A program made the position numbers and the translations under genes. DNA of 33,774 bases from Rubellimicrobium mesophilum DSM 19309 (GTDB taxonomy: Bacteria > Pseudomonadota > Alphaproteobacteria > Rhodobacterales > Rhodobacteraceae), in the NCBI RefSeq assembly GCF_000600335.2, contig NZ_KK088585.1, positions 1 to 33,774 of the forward strand. Direction: 5' to 3'. Shown here piece after piece: positions 20,153-30,051 of the stretch; the first letter of the stretch is position 1, and each line of letters begins with the position of its first letter. The notes under the pieces were generated by a model. That model was not told the origin of the DNA. It worked only from the letters and a program-made list of their open reading frames with translations, and did no database searches.

Positions 20153-20691
20153 CCGGGCAGGCCGGTCGGGAAGCCGTCGATGCTCTGGCGGTTCTTCTGC
20201 TGCCAGTAGGCCTCCACGCCGTCCTCGCCCCGGTCCTCGGCCCATTTCTCCAGCGTGTCGCGTTCGGAGCGGAAGTCCATGAAGGGAACGGCGTAGCCGC
20301 AGGAGGTCTGGACGAGGTCCACCGCCATGTCGAAGACCTGACGGGCGCCGAGGTCGGGCTGGAAGAGGGCGTCGAGGTCGTCCCAGCCGGGCTGACCCTT
20401 GTGGGTGACGGTTGCGGTGCCGTAGGCGCGCAGGATCAGGGGCCGGGTGGTGAAGGAGCACCACATGACGGTCATGCGGTTCGCCCGGAGGAGGTGCGCG
20501 GCCGTCTCGTTGCCGCTCCCCGTGAGGTTGCGCCAGACGAGGCGGTTGGGGCCGAGGACGCGGAGCGAGTCGCGGCCCTTGGGCGAGACGTTGACGTGGC
20601 CGTCCGGCGCGGCGGCGGCGACGAAGAAGATGGGCTGGTCGGCGACGAAGGCCCGGTGCGGGTCCTCGAATCCGGCGAACTGCTTCGCCAT
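20149..20691 (-). CDS. Pyridoxamine 5'-phosphate oxidase-family (FMN-binding split barrel) protein
   Basis: A 180-residue protein of the split-barrel flavin/cofactor-binding superfamily: FFVAAAAPDGHVNVSPKGRDSLRVLGPNRLVWRNLTGSGNET (seen as consecutive segments), MTVMWCSFTTRPLILRAYG, then a helical C-terminus (SCGYAVPFMDFRSERDTLEKWAEDRG). Members bind FMN, F420 or heme; the substrate here is unknown and true PdxH function is unlikely because the tail differs. The ATG begins one base after the glmS stop, and its own stop overlaps the AlkD-like start, so it is tightly embedded in the operon. The start MAKQFAGFEDPHRAF is typical for the subgroup. Confidence 0.88.
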   Translation of the reverse strand: MAKQFAGFEDPHRAFVADQPIFFVAAAAPDGHVNVSPKGRDSLRVLGPNRLVWRNLTGSGNETAAHLLRANRMTVMWCSFTTRPLILRAYGTATVTHKGQPGWDDLDALFQPDLGARQVFDMAVDLVQTSCGYAVPFMDFRSERDTLEKWAEDRGEDGVEAYWQQKNRQSIDGFPTGLPG

Positions 20692-20692
20692 C

Positions 20693-22513
<1,821 letters not shown>

Positions 22514-22517
22514 GGGA

Positions 22518-23879
22518 TCAGGCTTTCGTCTTGGCGGCCTTGAGGGCGCGCAGGCGTTGGAAGAATTTCTGGGCGAAGCCGGGCTTCTCCTCCTGCCGCG
22601 CGCGGGCGAGGGCGAGGGCGCCGGGGGCCACGTCCCGGGTGATGACGGAGCCGGAGGCGGTCATGGCGCCGTCGCCGATCGTGAGGGAGCCACCAGCATC
22701 GTGTCCGAGCCGATGAAGGCGTCGCGGCCGATGACCGTCCTGTGCTTGAACACGCCGTCGTAGTTGCAGGTGACGGTGCCAGCGCCGATGTTGGTGCGCT
22801 CGCCCACCTCGGCGTCGCCGATGTAGCTCAGGTGGTTGACCTTGGCGCCCTCGTGGATCTGGGCGGCCTTGATCTCCACGAAGTTGCCGACATGGACGTC
22901 CTCGGAGAGCTCCGCCCCGGGGCGGAGGCGGGCGAAGGGGCCGACGGTCGCGCCGCGCGAGACGTGGCAGCCTTCGAGGTGGGAGAAGGCGCGGATGCGG
23001 GCGCCGGATTCGACCGTGACGCCGGGGGCGAAGACGACGTAGGGCTCGATGACCGAGTCGCGGCCGACGAAGGTGTCGTAGGCGAAGACCACGGTGTCGG
23101 GCGCGGGGAGGGAGACGCCGTTGTCGATGGCCTCATGGCGGGCGCGGGACTGGAAGGCGGCCTCGGCGGCCATGAGCTCGGCGCGGGAGTTGATGCCGAG
23201 GGTCTCGGATTCGTCGCAAGCCACGACGGTAGCGGTCATGTTGCGGGCGCGGGCGAGGCCGATGATGTCGGTCAGGTAGAACTCGCCCGAGGCGTTGTCG
23301 TTCTTCACCTCGCGCAGGAGGTCGAAGAGGAAGGTGCCCTCGGCGCAGACGACGCCGGAGTTGCAGAGCCGGATCGCGCGGGTGCTGCTGTCCGCGTCCT
23401 TCCATTCGACGATGCGGTCGAGGCTGTCGCCGGAGGTGACGAGACGGCCGTAGCGGGCATCCGGGTTCGCGGTCTCGAAGCCGAGGACGACGATGTCGGC
23501 GAGGCCACGGGCCTCGAGCATCCGCTCCAGCGTCTCGGGCGTCACGAGGGGTGTCGCCGTAGAGGACGATCACGTCGCCGTCGTGGTCGGCGAGGAGGCC
23601 ATTGGCCTGGAGCACGGCGTGGGCGGTGCCCTCCTGCCGCTCCTGGTGGACGCACACGACCTCGGGGTCGAAGGCGCGGGCGGCCTTCTCGACCTCCTTG
23701 GCGCCGACGCCGGTGACGACGACGGTGCGCTCGGGGCCGAGCGCGGCGGCGGAGCGCATGGCGTGGTGGAGGAGGGGCGCGCCGGCAAGCTCGTGGAGGA
23801 CCTTGGGACGATCCGAATTCATCCGCGTCCCCTGGCCCGCCGCCAGGATGACGACGCTCACGCCACCCGATCCGCTCAT
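22518..23879 (-). CDS. glmU: Bifunctional GlcNAc-1-P uridyltransferase / GlcN-1-P acetyltransferase, two frame breaks
   Basis: Makes UDP-N-acetylglucosamine for peptidoglycan and LPS. The N-terminal pyrophosphorylase ([42 protein letters not shown]) and the C-terminal beta-helix acetyltransferase ([44 protein letters not shown]) are present but spread over three frames. The first break is at four G (23548-23551), where adding two bases restores [12 protein letters not shown]. The second, near 22684-22687, needs one base to give [20 protein letters not shown]. Repaired length is 454 residues, normal. The product is essential, so both breaks are almost certainly sequencing errors. The ATG at 23879 ([15 protein letters not shown]) is preferred. 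Confidence 0.94.
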
Positions 23880-24004
23880 CACCGCCTCGCCACTCGTTTT
23901 GGTTGCGGACCTTCTATGCAACAGGTCGCCTGTTTCCAAGGGCGGGACGACCCGACGGGTTCACATCGTGCTTCGGTCGGTTACAGGGGCCCATGGAGGT
24001 GCCC

Positions 24005-24676
24005 ATGTCCCACGGCCCGCGCACGGTGATCTTCGACCTCGACGGCACGCTGGCCGACACCAGCGGGGACCTCCTGGCCGCCGCGAACGGCTGCTTCCGG
24101 GAGCTGGGGCTGGGCGACCTGCTGGACGCGAAGGACGCGGGGGTGGCGCTGCGGGGCGGGAAGGCGATGCTGTCGCTGGGCTTCCAGCGGTCGGGGACCC
24201 ACGGCGCCGAGGAGGTGGAGCGGCAGTATCCGCTCCTGCTGAAGCGCTACGAGGAGGCGATCTGCGAGCGGACGGTGCTGTATCCGGGCGCGGTGGAGGC
24301 GCTGGAGCGGCTGCGGGCCGAAGGGTATCGGACGGGGATCTGCACGAACAAGCCCGAGGGGCTGTCGGAGATCCTGCTGGAGAAGCTCGGGGTGCGGGGG
24401 CTGTTCGACAGCCTGGTCGGCGCGGACACCCTGGCGGTGCGCAAGCCCGATCCGCTGGCCTTCACGACCGCCGTGGAGAGGGCGGGCGGCGCGGCGGGAC
24501 GGGCCTGCCTCGTGGGGGACAGCGACACGGACCACAGGACCGCGCGGGCGGCGGGGGTGCCGTCGATCCTCGTGGCCTTCGGGCCGTCGGGCGAGGACAT
24601 GGCGGTGCTGGGGCCGGAGGTGCTGCTGGACAGCTTCGAGGAGCTGCCGGGGGTCGTGGAGCGGCTGGGGCTCTGA
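24005..24676 (+). CDS. gph: HAD-family hydrolase, phosphoglycolate phosphatase type
   Basis: A 223-residue HAD phosphatase: motif I VIFDLDGTLADTSGD (nucleophile aspartate and acid/base aspartate), motif II in ICTNKPEG, the motif III lysine in AVRKPDPLAF, motif IV VGDSDTDHRTARAAG. The helical cap between motifs I and II fits the Gph/PGP subgroup, which clears 2-phosphoglycolate; other small phosphosugar substrates are possible. The ATG at 24005 has GGAGG five bases upstream. It is divergent from glmU, an arrangement I associate with Rhodobacteraceae. Frame is intact. A weak hairpin, then copy B of the structured element, follow on the same strand. Confidence 0.88.
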   Translation: MSHGPRTVIFDLDGTLADTSGDLLAAANGCFRELGLGDLLDAKDAGVALRGGKAMLSLGFQRSGTHGAEEVERQYPLLLKRYEEAICERTVLYPGAVEALERLRAEGYRTGICTNKPEGLSEILLEKLGVRGLFDSLVGADTLAVRKPDPLAFTTAVERAGGAAGRACLVGDSDTDHRTARAAGVPSILVAFGPSGEDMAVLGPEVLLDSFEELPGVVERLGL

Positions 24677-24683
24677 CGCCCGA

Positions 24684-24746
24684 GGGCGGAGCGCCCAGCC
24701 GGCCACGATGTCGGGCCGTTACCCTTGGCGCGTGGAAAGCCACGCC
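24684..24746 (+). terminator. Two short hairpins behind gph
   Basis: Stem GGGCG/CGCCC (24684-24688 with 24692-24696, loop GAG) lies seven bases after the gph stop. A second stem CGTGG/CCACG (24731-24735 with 24740-24744, loop AAAG) follows. Neither has a T run. They may terminate gph or act as the processing border ahead of the structured element; neither is found at the matching place near copy A. Confidence 0.3.
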
Positions 24747-24796
24747 GCGGATCGTGCCCGAACGGCCACCCGTCCAGTTGCCAAGCCGGCACGGGT

Positions 24797-25215
24797 GGGA
24801 GCGCGTCTCGACGCGCGGCGGCTGGGTCTTTGCGATGCTGCCCTAGCATCTCCCAGGAGGTGGGGGGCCCGCGCCCACCTTTCAAAGAGCTCTCGCCGGT
24901 GAAGCCTCTCACCCGTGGGTGCCCCCGGCATGGACGGTCATGGGAAGCCCGGAGTGCTGCTGGCCGTCCCAAGCGGCATCCGGGGGAGCGCTGTCCGTTG
25001 AGGCCTCCTCCGGCGCAAGCGCTCTCCTGCTCTGAGGTCTTGAGCGGGCCGGGGGGGAGGCGTCGCGGGGCGGCGCTCCTGATGCGAGAAAGATGCGGCC
25101 CAGAGGTTAACGATCCGTTACCCGGGCGTTCGTTGGGGGGTGGGGCGACGCAACACTCCGAGGGTAAGCTGTCGGTCCGGCTTGGTAATGTCTCGGGCAG
25201 GGGTGTTGCGTCGCC
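24797..25215 (+). ncRNA. Candidate structured RNA, copy B
   Basis: The inverted counterpart of 3701-4140. Helices in order: 24801-24806/24811-24816 (GCGCGT/ACGCGC); outer 24822-24826/24852-24856 (CTGGG/CCCAG) enclosing 24834-24839/24845-24850 (GATGCT/AGCATC); 24858-24864/24874-24880 (AGGTGGG/CCCACCT) with the 9-base loop GGGCCCGCG shared with copy A; a short GGTG/CACC hairpin near 24910-24921; 24998-25007/25034-25043 (TTGAGGCCTC/GAGGTCTTGA with three G-U pairs); and the terminal 15-bp stem 25144-25158/25201-25215. TCTTTG (24827-24832) can pair with CAAAGA (24883-24888) as a pseudoknot. The plus sense is preferred from G-U placement. Transcription is not shown, and no known family was recognised. 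Confidence 0.55.
25144..25215. repeat. 15-bp inverted repeat with 42-nt loop (copy B terminal stem)
   Basis: Arms 25144-25158 (GGCGACGCAACACTC) and 25201-25215 (GGGTGTTGCGTCGCC) pair throughout, with one G-U on the plus strand. The loop contains GTAAG, 14 bases, then TGGTAA, as in copy A, while the rest of the loop differs. Arm sequence and loop length are nearly the same as at 3701-3773. Confidence 0.8.
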
Positions 25216-25299
25216 CTGTCGGGCGGGCTTCAGCCCGCCACGCGACAGCGGACGAATCGCTGCCCCGAGCAGGCCGGGGATGGCGGGCTGAAGCCTGCC
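25216..25299. repeat. REP-like palindrome pair in inverted orientation
   Basis: GGCGGGC-TTCA-GCCCGCC (25222-25239) is enclosed by a CTGTCG/CGACAG stem (25216-25221 with 25243-25248). A second copy, GGCGGGC-TGAA-GCCTGCC (25282-25299), carries the reverse-complement loop and one G-T pair. Two REP-like palindromes facing each other 42 bases apart resemble a REPIN-type doublet. No matching transposase (RAYT) gene is in the window. Confidence 0.55.
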
Positions 25300-25343
25300 C
25301 TGCGGGGAACGGGGACGGTGCGACTGGTCGCTGACGCCGGGAT

Positions 25344-25361
25344 GGTGCGCCGAGGCGCACC
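25344..25361 (-). terminator. Hairpin behind the flavin reductase gene
   Basis: Stem GGTGCGC (25344-25350) with GCGCACC (25355-25361), loop CGAG on the plus strand, 22 bases beyond the flavin reductase stop. Stem sequence and the adjoining CAGG match the hairpin behind iolB when each is read in its gene's own sense. There is no T run. Confidence 0.5.
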
Positions 25362-25383
25362 CTGCGTCGTGGAGCCCGGACCC

Positions 25384-25994
25384 TCAGGCCGGCAGCGTAG
25401 GGCGCGTCATGCTGAAGACCTCGCGCACCGTGGCGTAGTCGCGGTAGCCAAGGCGGGCGAGGGGCTGGTAGCGGGTCACGTCGAAGCGCCCGTCCACGAG
25501 GCAGTCGTCGCGCAGGTGGACGCCGGTGACGGCGCCGAAGACGGCCCAGTTGGCCTCTCCGGCGAGGCGGACGATCCGCGTGAGGCGGCATTCGAGGGCA
25601 GCGGGGGCGCTGGCCACGCGGCAGCAGGGGATCGTCTCGCAGGGGGCCTTGACGACCCCGGCGGCCTCGAACTCGTCGATCTCGCGCGGGTGGGGGGCGG
25701 AGCTCGCGTTCATGGCGTCGCGGGCGGCGAACTCGACGATGTTGACGCAGAAGACGCCGGTCTCTCGGATGTTGCCGAGGGAATCCTTGGTGCCCTCGCG
25801 GTCGGGCTTGGCCTCGCTGGAGCCGAAGACGACCTGCGGGGGCGTCGAGGCCACGGCGTTGAAGAAGGAGTAGGGGCGAGGTTGTCCGCCCCCGTGGCGT
25901 CCCGCGTGGAGATCCAGGCGATCGGGCGCGGGCTGACCACGGCGTGGAAGGGGTTGTGCGGCAGGCCGTGGCCGTCGGCGGGGCGGTAGAACAT
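25384..25994 (-). CDS. Flavin reductase-family protein, frame broken by a one-base deletion
   Basis: A split-barrel FMN-binding protein of the flavin reductase/DIM6 family. The N-terminal half MFYRPADGHGLPHNPFHAVV-SPRPIAWISTRD (start at 25994) and the C-terminal half (YSFFNAVASTPPQVVFGSSE, KDSLGNIRETGVFCVNIVEF, RDAMNASSAPHP) are in different frames. They join at four G (25873-25876); one added base gives NLAPYSFFNAV. The repaired protein is about 203 residues, normal for the family. Such proteins bind FMN and either supply reduced flavin to a monooxygenase or act on their own substrate; no partner oxygenase is nearby. A start slightly upstream (26027) is possible. Probably a sequencing error. 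Confidence 0.87.
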
Positions 25995-26085
25995 GGGGCG
26001 CGCCTTGTTGACTGGGGCTCCTGCCATGATAGGGGCGGCGCGCCCGGAAGCCAGACTCGCCGGGGCCAAGGGGGACGATGGCGCG

Positions 26086-26586
26086 ATGATGCGGCTCGCC
26101 GAGGAGACGGCGGACGACTGGTGGGAGGTCGAGGCGCTGCTCGACCTTTGCTTCGCGCCGGGGCGGGAGGCGCTGTCGTCGTATCGGCTGCGCGACGGCG
26201 TGGCGCCGGTGGCGGCGCTGTGCCTCGTGGCGCGGGACGAGGACGGGACGCTGACGGGGGCGATCCGCAACTGGCCGGTGCGGGTCGAGGGACCGGTGGG
26301 GAAGAAGTGGGCGCTGCTCCTCGGCCCCGTGGCGGTGCATCCGACGCATCAGGGCGAGGGGCTGGGGGCGATGCTCATCCTGCGGGCGCTGGAGATGGCG
26401 CGCGAGGGGGGGTGGAGCCGCGTCATCCTGGTGGGGGACCTGCCCTATTACCGGCGCTTCGGGTTCGCCAGGCTGGAGGGCGTCGAGATGCCGCCGCCCA
26501 CGAATCCCGAGCGGGTGCTGGGGATCGAGCTGCGGGACAGCGCCTGGGAGGGCGTGACGGGGCGCGTGACGCGGGCGATGGGCTAG
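26086..26586 (+). CDS. GNAT-family N-acetyltransferase
   Basis: A 166-residue acetyl-CoA-dependent acyltransferase of the small GNAT group: MMRLAEETADDWWEVEALLDLCFAPGRE at the N-terminus (seen as consecutive segments), core strand WALLLGPVAVHPTHQGEGLGAML with the acetyl-CoA pyrophosphate loop HQGEGLG, then VILVGDLPYYRRFGFARLEG, the typical YYxRFGF motif. The substrate cannot be told; the length and the LLGPVAVHP/YYRRFGF combination match many predicted small-molecule acetyltransferases. The frame is open upstream to 25993, but a purine-rich AAGGGGG before 26086 favours that start. It is divergent from the flavin reductase gene. Confidence 0.85.
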   Translation: MMRLAEETADDWWEVEALLDLCFAPGREALSSYRLRDGVAPVAALCLVARDEDGTLTGAIRNWPVRVEGPVGKKWALLLGPVAVHPTHQGEGLGAMLILRALEMAREGGWSRVILVGDLPYYRRFGFARLEGVEMPPPTNPERVLGIELRDSAWEGVTGRVTRAMG

Positions 26587-26736
26587 GGGGCCTGCGCAGG
26601 GGGGCTCCACCCCCACCAGCCGGGGGGCGAGGGGCGCGGTCGCGTGGTGGGGTGAAACCTCTACCCATGGAGTCCCTGTCGGCGGCGCGCGGCGACCTCA
26701 TTGAAACGGGCCGTGGGGCGCCCCATTCTCATCCCC

Positions 26737-27561
26737 ATGAGCAAGCCGCATCTCAAGGAAGTGAACCCCGACAACCCGCCCGCCCCTCTGGACGAGGCGG
26801 TCAAGGGGGAGATCGCGGGGCTCGCCCGGCGCCAGACGCGCGCGGGGGGGCTCCTGATGAAGGCCGTGAACCTCGTGGGGACGTCGGTGGAGGACGGGAT
26901 GAAGGTCCTGCCCAAGGCCGTGCGGGACCAGATCGACAAGGGCACGCAGGCGGCGCTGATCCGCGCCTACGACATGGCCGCCAAGTCCCGCGCGCCCGAG
27001 GGGCGGTTCGCGAGCTTCGCCGGCTTCATCACCGGGGACCGGGCGCACAAGGCGCTGGCGGCCTTCTCGGGCGCGGTGGGGGGCGTGGGCGGGCTGCCCA
27101 CGGCCCTGGCGGAGCTGCCGCTGGCGGTGACGATCATCTTCCGCGCGGTGCAGGGCGTGGCCGAGCAGCACGGGGAGGACCCGCTGTCCGAGGAGACGCG
27201 GCTGGAATGCGTGCGCGTCTTCGGGGCCGGGGGCGCGGCGAGCAAGGCGGAGGATTCGGTCAACACGTCCTTCCTGGGGGCGCGGCTGTCGCTGTCGGGG
27301 ACGGCGATCAACCGGCTGGTGTCACGCGTCGCGCCGCGCTTCGCCACCGTCTTCGGGCAGAAGCTGGCCGGGCAGGCGGTGCCGATCCTGGGCGCGGCGG
27401 CGGGCGCTGGCACGAACTGGGCCTTCATCGACTACTACGTCGAGATGGCGCACGTGCATTTCGGTCTGCGGGAGCTGGCCCGCAGGCATGGCGAGGAGGC
27501 GGTGCTGGAGCACTTCCACAAGGTGCTCGCGGCGGGCGAGGTGCCGGTGAAGCGGATGTGA
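26737..27561 (+). CDS. EcsC-family protein
   Basis: A 274-residue protein that matches the EcsC-domain pattern: AFSGAVGGVGGLPTALAELPLAVTIIFRAVQGVAE (read in consecutive segments), then LECVRVFGAGGAASKAEDS, FATVFGQKLAGQAVPILGAAAGAGTNWAFIDYY. The central hydrophobic stretches could associate with the membrane, though there is no signal peptide. The family is named after B. subtilis ecsC; its biochemical role is not established. The start MSKPHLKEVNPDNP at 26737 is chosen over an upstream TTG in the same frame. It stands alone, convergent with ptsP. Nothing notable is seen in the 169 bases that follow. Confidence 0.85.
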   Translation: MSKPHLKEVNPDNPPAPLDEAVKGEIAGLARRQTRAGGLLMKAVNLVGTSVEDGMKVLPKAVRDQIDKGTQAALIRAYDMAAKSRAPEGRFASFAGFITGDRAHKALAAFSGAVGGVGGLPTALAELPLAVTIIFRAVQGVAEQHGEDPLSEETRLECVRVFGAGGAASKAEDSVNTSFLGARLSLSGTAINRLVSRVAPRFATVFGQKLAGQAVPILGAAAGAGTNWAFIDYYVEMAHVHFGLRELARRHGEEAVLEHFHKVLAAGEVPVKRM

Positions 27562-27730
27562 ATCCGCCTCGCGACCCCGAAATCCGCGATCGAGCTCGGG
27601 TCATTGCCAGGAGATCGCCGCGTCGCCGCTCCGACTGCTGGGCGCGGCCGGTGCCCATCGCCATGAGGCCGTCTGCGTGGCGGTCCTGGCCTCCGGTCGA
27701 GACGGGAGCCCGGCCACCGGCGTCAGCTCG

Positions 27731-29977
27731 TCACGGCTGCTGGGCCAGCCATTCGGTCAGCGCGGCGCGGACGCTCTCGTCGCCCCGGATGCGGGCGGCG
27801 TCGATGATCTTGCGGGCCTCGAGGAGGTTCACGCGGCGGATCAGCGACTTGACCGGGCCAATGGAGGCCGGGCGCATCGACAGCATCCGGAAGCCCATGG
27901 CGGCGAGGGCCACGGCCTCCACCGGCCTCCCCGCGTCCTCGCCGCAGAAGGAGAGCGAGGTGCCCGCCGAGGCGCAGCGCTGGACGATGCCGGAGAGGAG
28001 CTCGAGGTAGGAGGATTCGAGCATGTCGTAGCGGCGGCGGACCCTCTCGTTGTCGCGGTCGGCGGCGAAGAAGAACTGCTTGAGGTCGTTGCCCCCCACC
28101 GAGAGGAAGTCCACCTCGCGGTAGAAGGCGTAGGAGGCGAAGGCGAGGGAGGGCGTCTCCAGCATGGCGCCGACCTCGACCCTCTCGGGGAGGGGGTGGC
28201 CCAGGATCGTCTCGCGCTCCATGGCCTTGTCGAACTCGGCCCGGGCCTGCCGGAACTCGCCGGGGTTGGCGATGAAGGGGAACATCACCGTCAGCGAGCG
28301 GCCGGCGGCGGCGCGGATCAGGGCCTGGAGCTGCATCCGAAGGACGCCGGGCTTGTCGAGGCCGAGGCGGATCGCGCGCCAGCCCATGGCGGGGTTGGGC
28401 TCGTCCTGCGGCTTCATGTAGGACAGCACCTTGTCCGAGCCGATGTCGAGCGTGCGGAAGACCACGCGGCGGCCCTTGGCGGCGTCCATGACGCGGGCGT
28501 AGAGGGCCGAGAGCTCGGCCCGCTTGGGCATCTGGTTGCGCACGAGGAACTGGAGCTCGGTGCGGAAGAGGCCCACGCCCTCGGCTCCGCTGCCGGTGAG
28601 GGAGGGGAGGTCGGCGATCAGCCCCGCGTTCATGTGGAGCGAGATCGTGGTGCCGCAGAGGCCCTGGGCGGGGAGGTCGCGAAGGTCCGCGTAGCGCTCC
28701 TGCGCGCGGGCCAGCATGGCGATCTTGTCCTCGAAGGCGCGGCGGACGGTGTCATCGGGGCGCAGGTGCGCGATGCCGCTGTCGCCGTCCACGAGGACGG
28801 GGTCGCCGTTCAGCGCCTCGGTCTGGATGCCCTCGGCGCGCAGCACGAGCGGGATGGCCCAGGCGCGGGCGACGATGGCGGCGTGGGAGCCCACGGAGCC
28901 TTCCTCGAGGATGATGCCGCGCAGGGTGCCCTTGCCGTATTCGAGGAGGTCGCCCGGCCCGATGTTGCGGGCGACGAGGACGGGGTCCGAGGGCATCTCG
29001 GCCCCGGTGTCGCGGCCCTGGCCGGTGAGGATGCGCAGCAGCCGGTTCGAGATGTCGTCGAGGTCGTGGAGGCGGTCGCGCAGGTAGGGGTCGGCCTGCG
29101 CCATGCGGGTGCGGGCGAGGGACTGCTCCTTCTCGACGGCGGCCTCGGCCGAGAGGCCGGAGCGGATGTCGTCCACCATCCGCTTGATCCAACTGCGGGA
29201 GTTGGCGATCATCCGGTAGGCCTCGAGGATCTCGACCTCGTCGGCGTCCATGCTGGTGCCGTGGGCGAGCATGTCGTCCACCTGCGCGCGCAGGGAGTCG
29301 ATGGCCTGGCTCAGGCGCGCGATCTCTCGGTCGGGGTCGTCGGAGATGGGGTTCGTCACCACGACGCGGGGCTCGTGGAGGTAGACGCGGCCGGCGGTGG
29401 CGCCCTCCTGGCCCGAGAGGCCCCGGAAGGTGACGGGGCGCTGGTGGCGGGGCGAGAGCGCGCCGCCGTCGCCGCCGGTGAAGGCGCCAAGCTCGGTCAT
29501 CTCGGCCAGCACCATGGCCACGACCTCGAGGGCGTAGACCTCGTCGGGGGTGTAGAGGCGCGAGGCCCGGCTCTGCACGACGAGGACGCCCAGCGCCTCG
29601 CCCAGGCGCTGGATGGGGATGCCGCAGAAGGAGGAGAAGCGCTCCTCCCCCGTCTCGGGCATGTAGCGGAAGCCGCGCTCGTGCGGGGCGTCGGGGGTGT
29701 TGATGACCTGCCGGTCGCGGGCGACGCGGCCCACGAGCCCCTCGCCCAGGCGCATCCGGGTCTTGTGGACGGATTCGGCCTTCAGCCCGACGGTGGCGCA
29801 GAGCTCGAGCGTCTCGGGGTCGCGGAAGAGGTAGATGGAGCAGACCTCGGCGCCCATGGAGTCGGCGATCAGGCAGACGATGCGGTCGAGGCGCGTCTGG
29901 CCGCCGCCGGGCTCGGCCATCGCGGCGCGCAGGCGCCCGAGGAGCTTGCGGCTCTCGCTTTCCAACCGTTCGGCCAT
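27731..29977 (-). CDS. ptsP: Phosphoenolpyruvate-protein phosphotransferase EI-Ntr (PtsP)
   Basis: A 748-residue enzyme I of the nitrogen-type phosphotransferase system, which takes phosphate from PEP and passes it to NPr and EIIA-Ntr for regulation rather than sugar import. The N-terminal GAF domain (about residues 25-165: MGAEVCSIYLFRD, FSSFCGIPIQRLGEALGVLVVQ) distinguishes it from sugar-PTS EI. The phosphorylated histidine is in EEGSVGSHAAIVARA at about residue 363. The PEP-binding C-terminal barrel is intact (GVGLFRTELQFLVRN, FRTLDIGSDKVLSY, GAMLETPSLAF, FLSVGGNDLKQFFFA, SFCGEDAGRP). In related genomes ptsP commonly follows lysC directly; here a lysozyme-type gene on the opposite strand separates them. 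Confidence 0.96.
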   Translation of the reverse strand: MAERLESESRKLLGRLRAAMAEPGGGQTRLDRIVCLIADSMGAEVCSIYLFRDPETLELCATVGLKAESVHKTRMRLGEGLVGRVARDRQVINTPDAPHERGFRYMPETGEERFSSFCGIPIQRLGEALGVLVVQSRASRLYTPDEVYALEVVAMVLAEMTELGAFTGGDGGALSPRHQRPVTFRGLSGQEGATAGRVYLHEPRVVVTNPISDDPDREIARLSQAIDSLRAQVDDMLAHGTSMDADEVEILEAYRMIANSRSWIKRMVDDIRSGLSAEAAVEKEQSLARTRMAQADPYLRDRLHDLDDISNRLLRILTGQGRDTGAEMPSDPVLVARNIGPGDLLEYGKGTLRGIILEEGSVGSHAAIVARAWAIPLVLRAEGIQTEALNGDPVLVDGDSGIAHLRPDDTVRRAFEDKIAMLARAQERYADLRDLPAQGLCGTTISLHMNAGLIADLPSLTGSGAEGVGLFRTELQFLVRNQMPKRAELSALYARVMDAAKGRRVVFRTLDIGSDKVLSYMKPQDEPNPAMGWRAIRLGLDKPGVLRMQLQALIRAAAGRSLTVMFPFIANPGEFRQARAEFDKAMERETILGHPLPERVEVGAMLETPSLAFASYAFYREVDFLSVGGNDLKQFFFAADRDNERVRRRYDMLESSYLELLSGIVQRCASAGTSLSFCGEDAGRPVEAVALAAMGFRMLSMRPASIGPVKSLIRRVNLLEARKIIDAARIRGDESVRAALTEWLAQQP

Positions 29978-30051
29978 CAGGGGTCCCCACGCCGGCGCAG
30001 GCAGGCGCCGGGGGCTTTAGAGCACAACGGGAAGAGGAGGGGAACGGGGGA

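Larger units (their letters stand above)
24677..25383. other. Intergenic gap between convergent gph and flavin reductase genes
   Basis: This 707-base gap has no credible gene. It holds weak hairpins behind gph, the structured element copy B (24797-25215), a nested hairpin and a pair of REP-like palindromes (25216-25299), about 45 bases without recognised structure, and the shared terminator-like hairpin behind the flavin reductase gene (25344-25361). Confidence 0.75.

Noticed and set aside
24797..25215. Known large RNAs (6S, tmRNA, RNase P, 4.5S, HEARO/omega RNA)
   Set aside because: None of the diagnostic conserved sequences I know for these was seen. Short resemblances such as runs near GAAAGAGC are not in the right order or pairing.
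24719..25291. Open frames in the gph-flavin reductase gap, such as one at 24719-24931 on the minus strand sharing a GERLH-RELFE-like stretch with copy A
   Set aside because: The shared stretch is short, falls on an invariant RNA segment (AGAGCTCTTTGAA) and loses frame on either side. There is no convincing ribosome site or family match.
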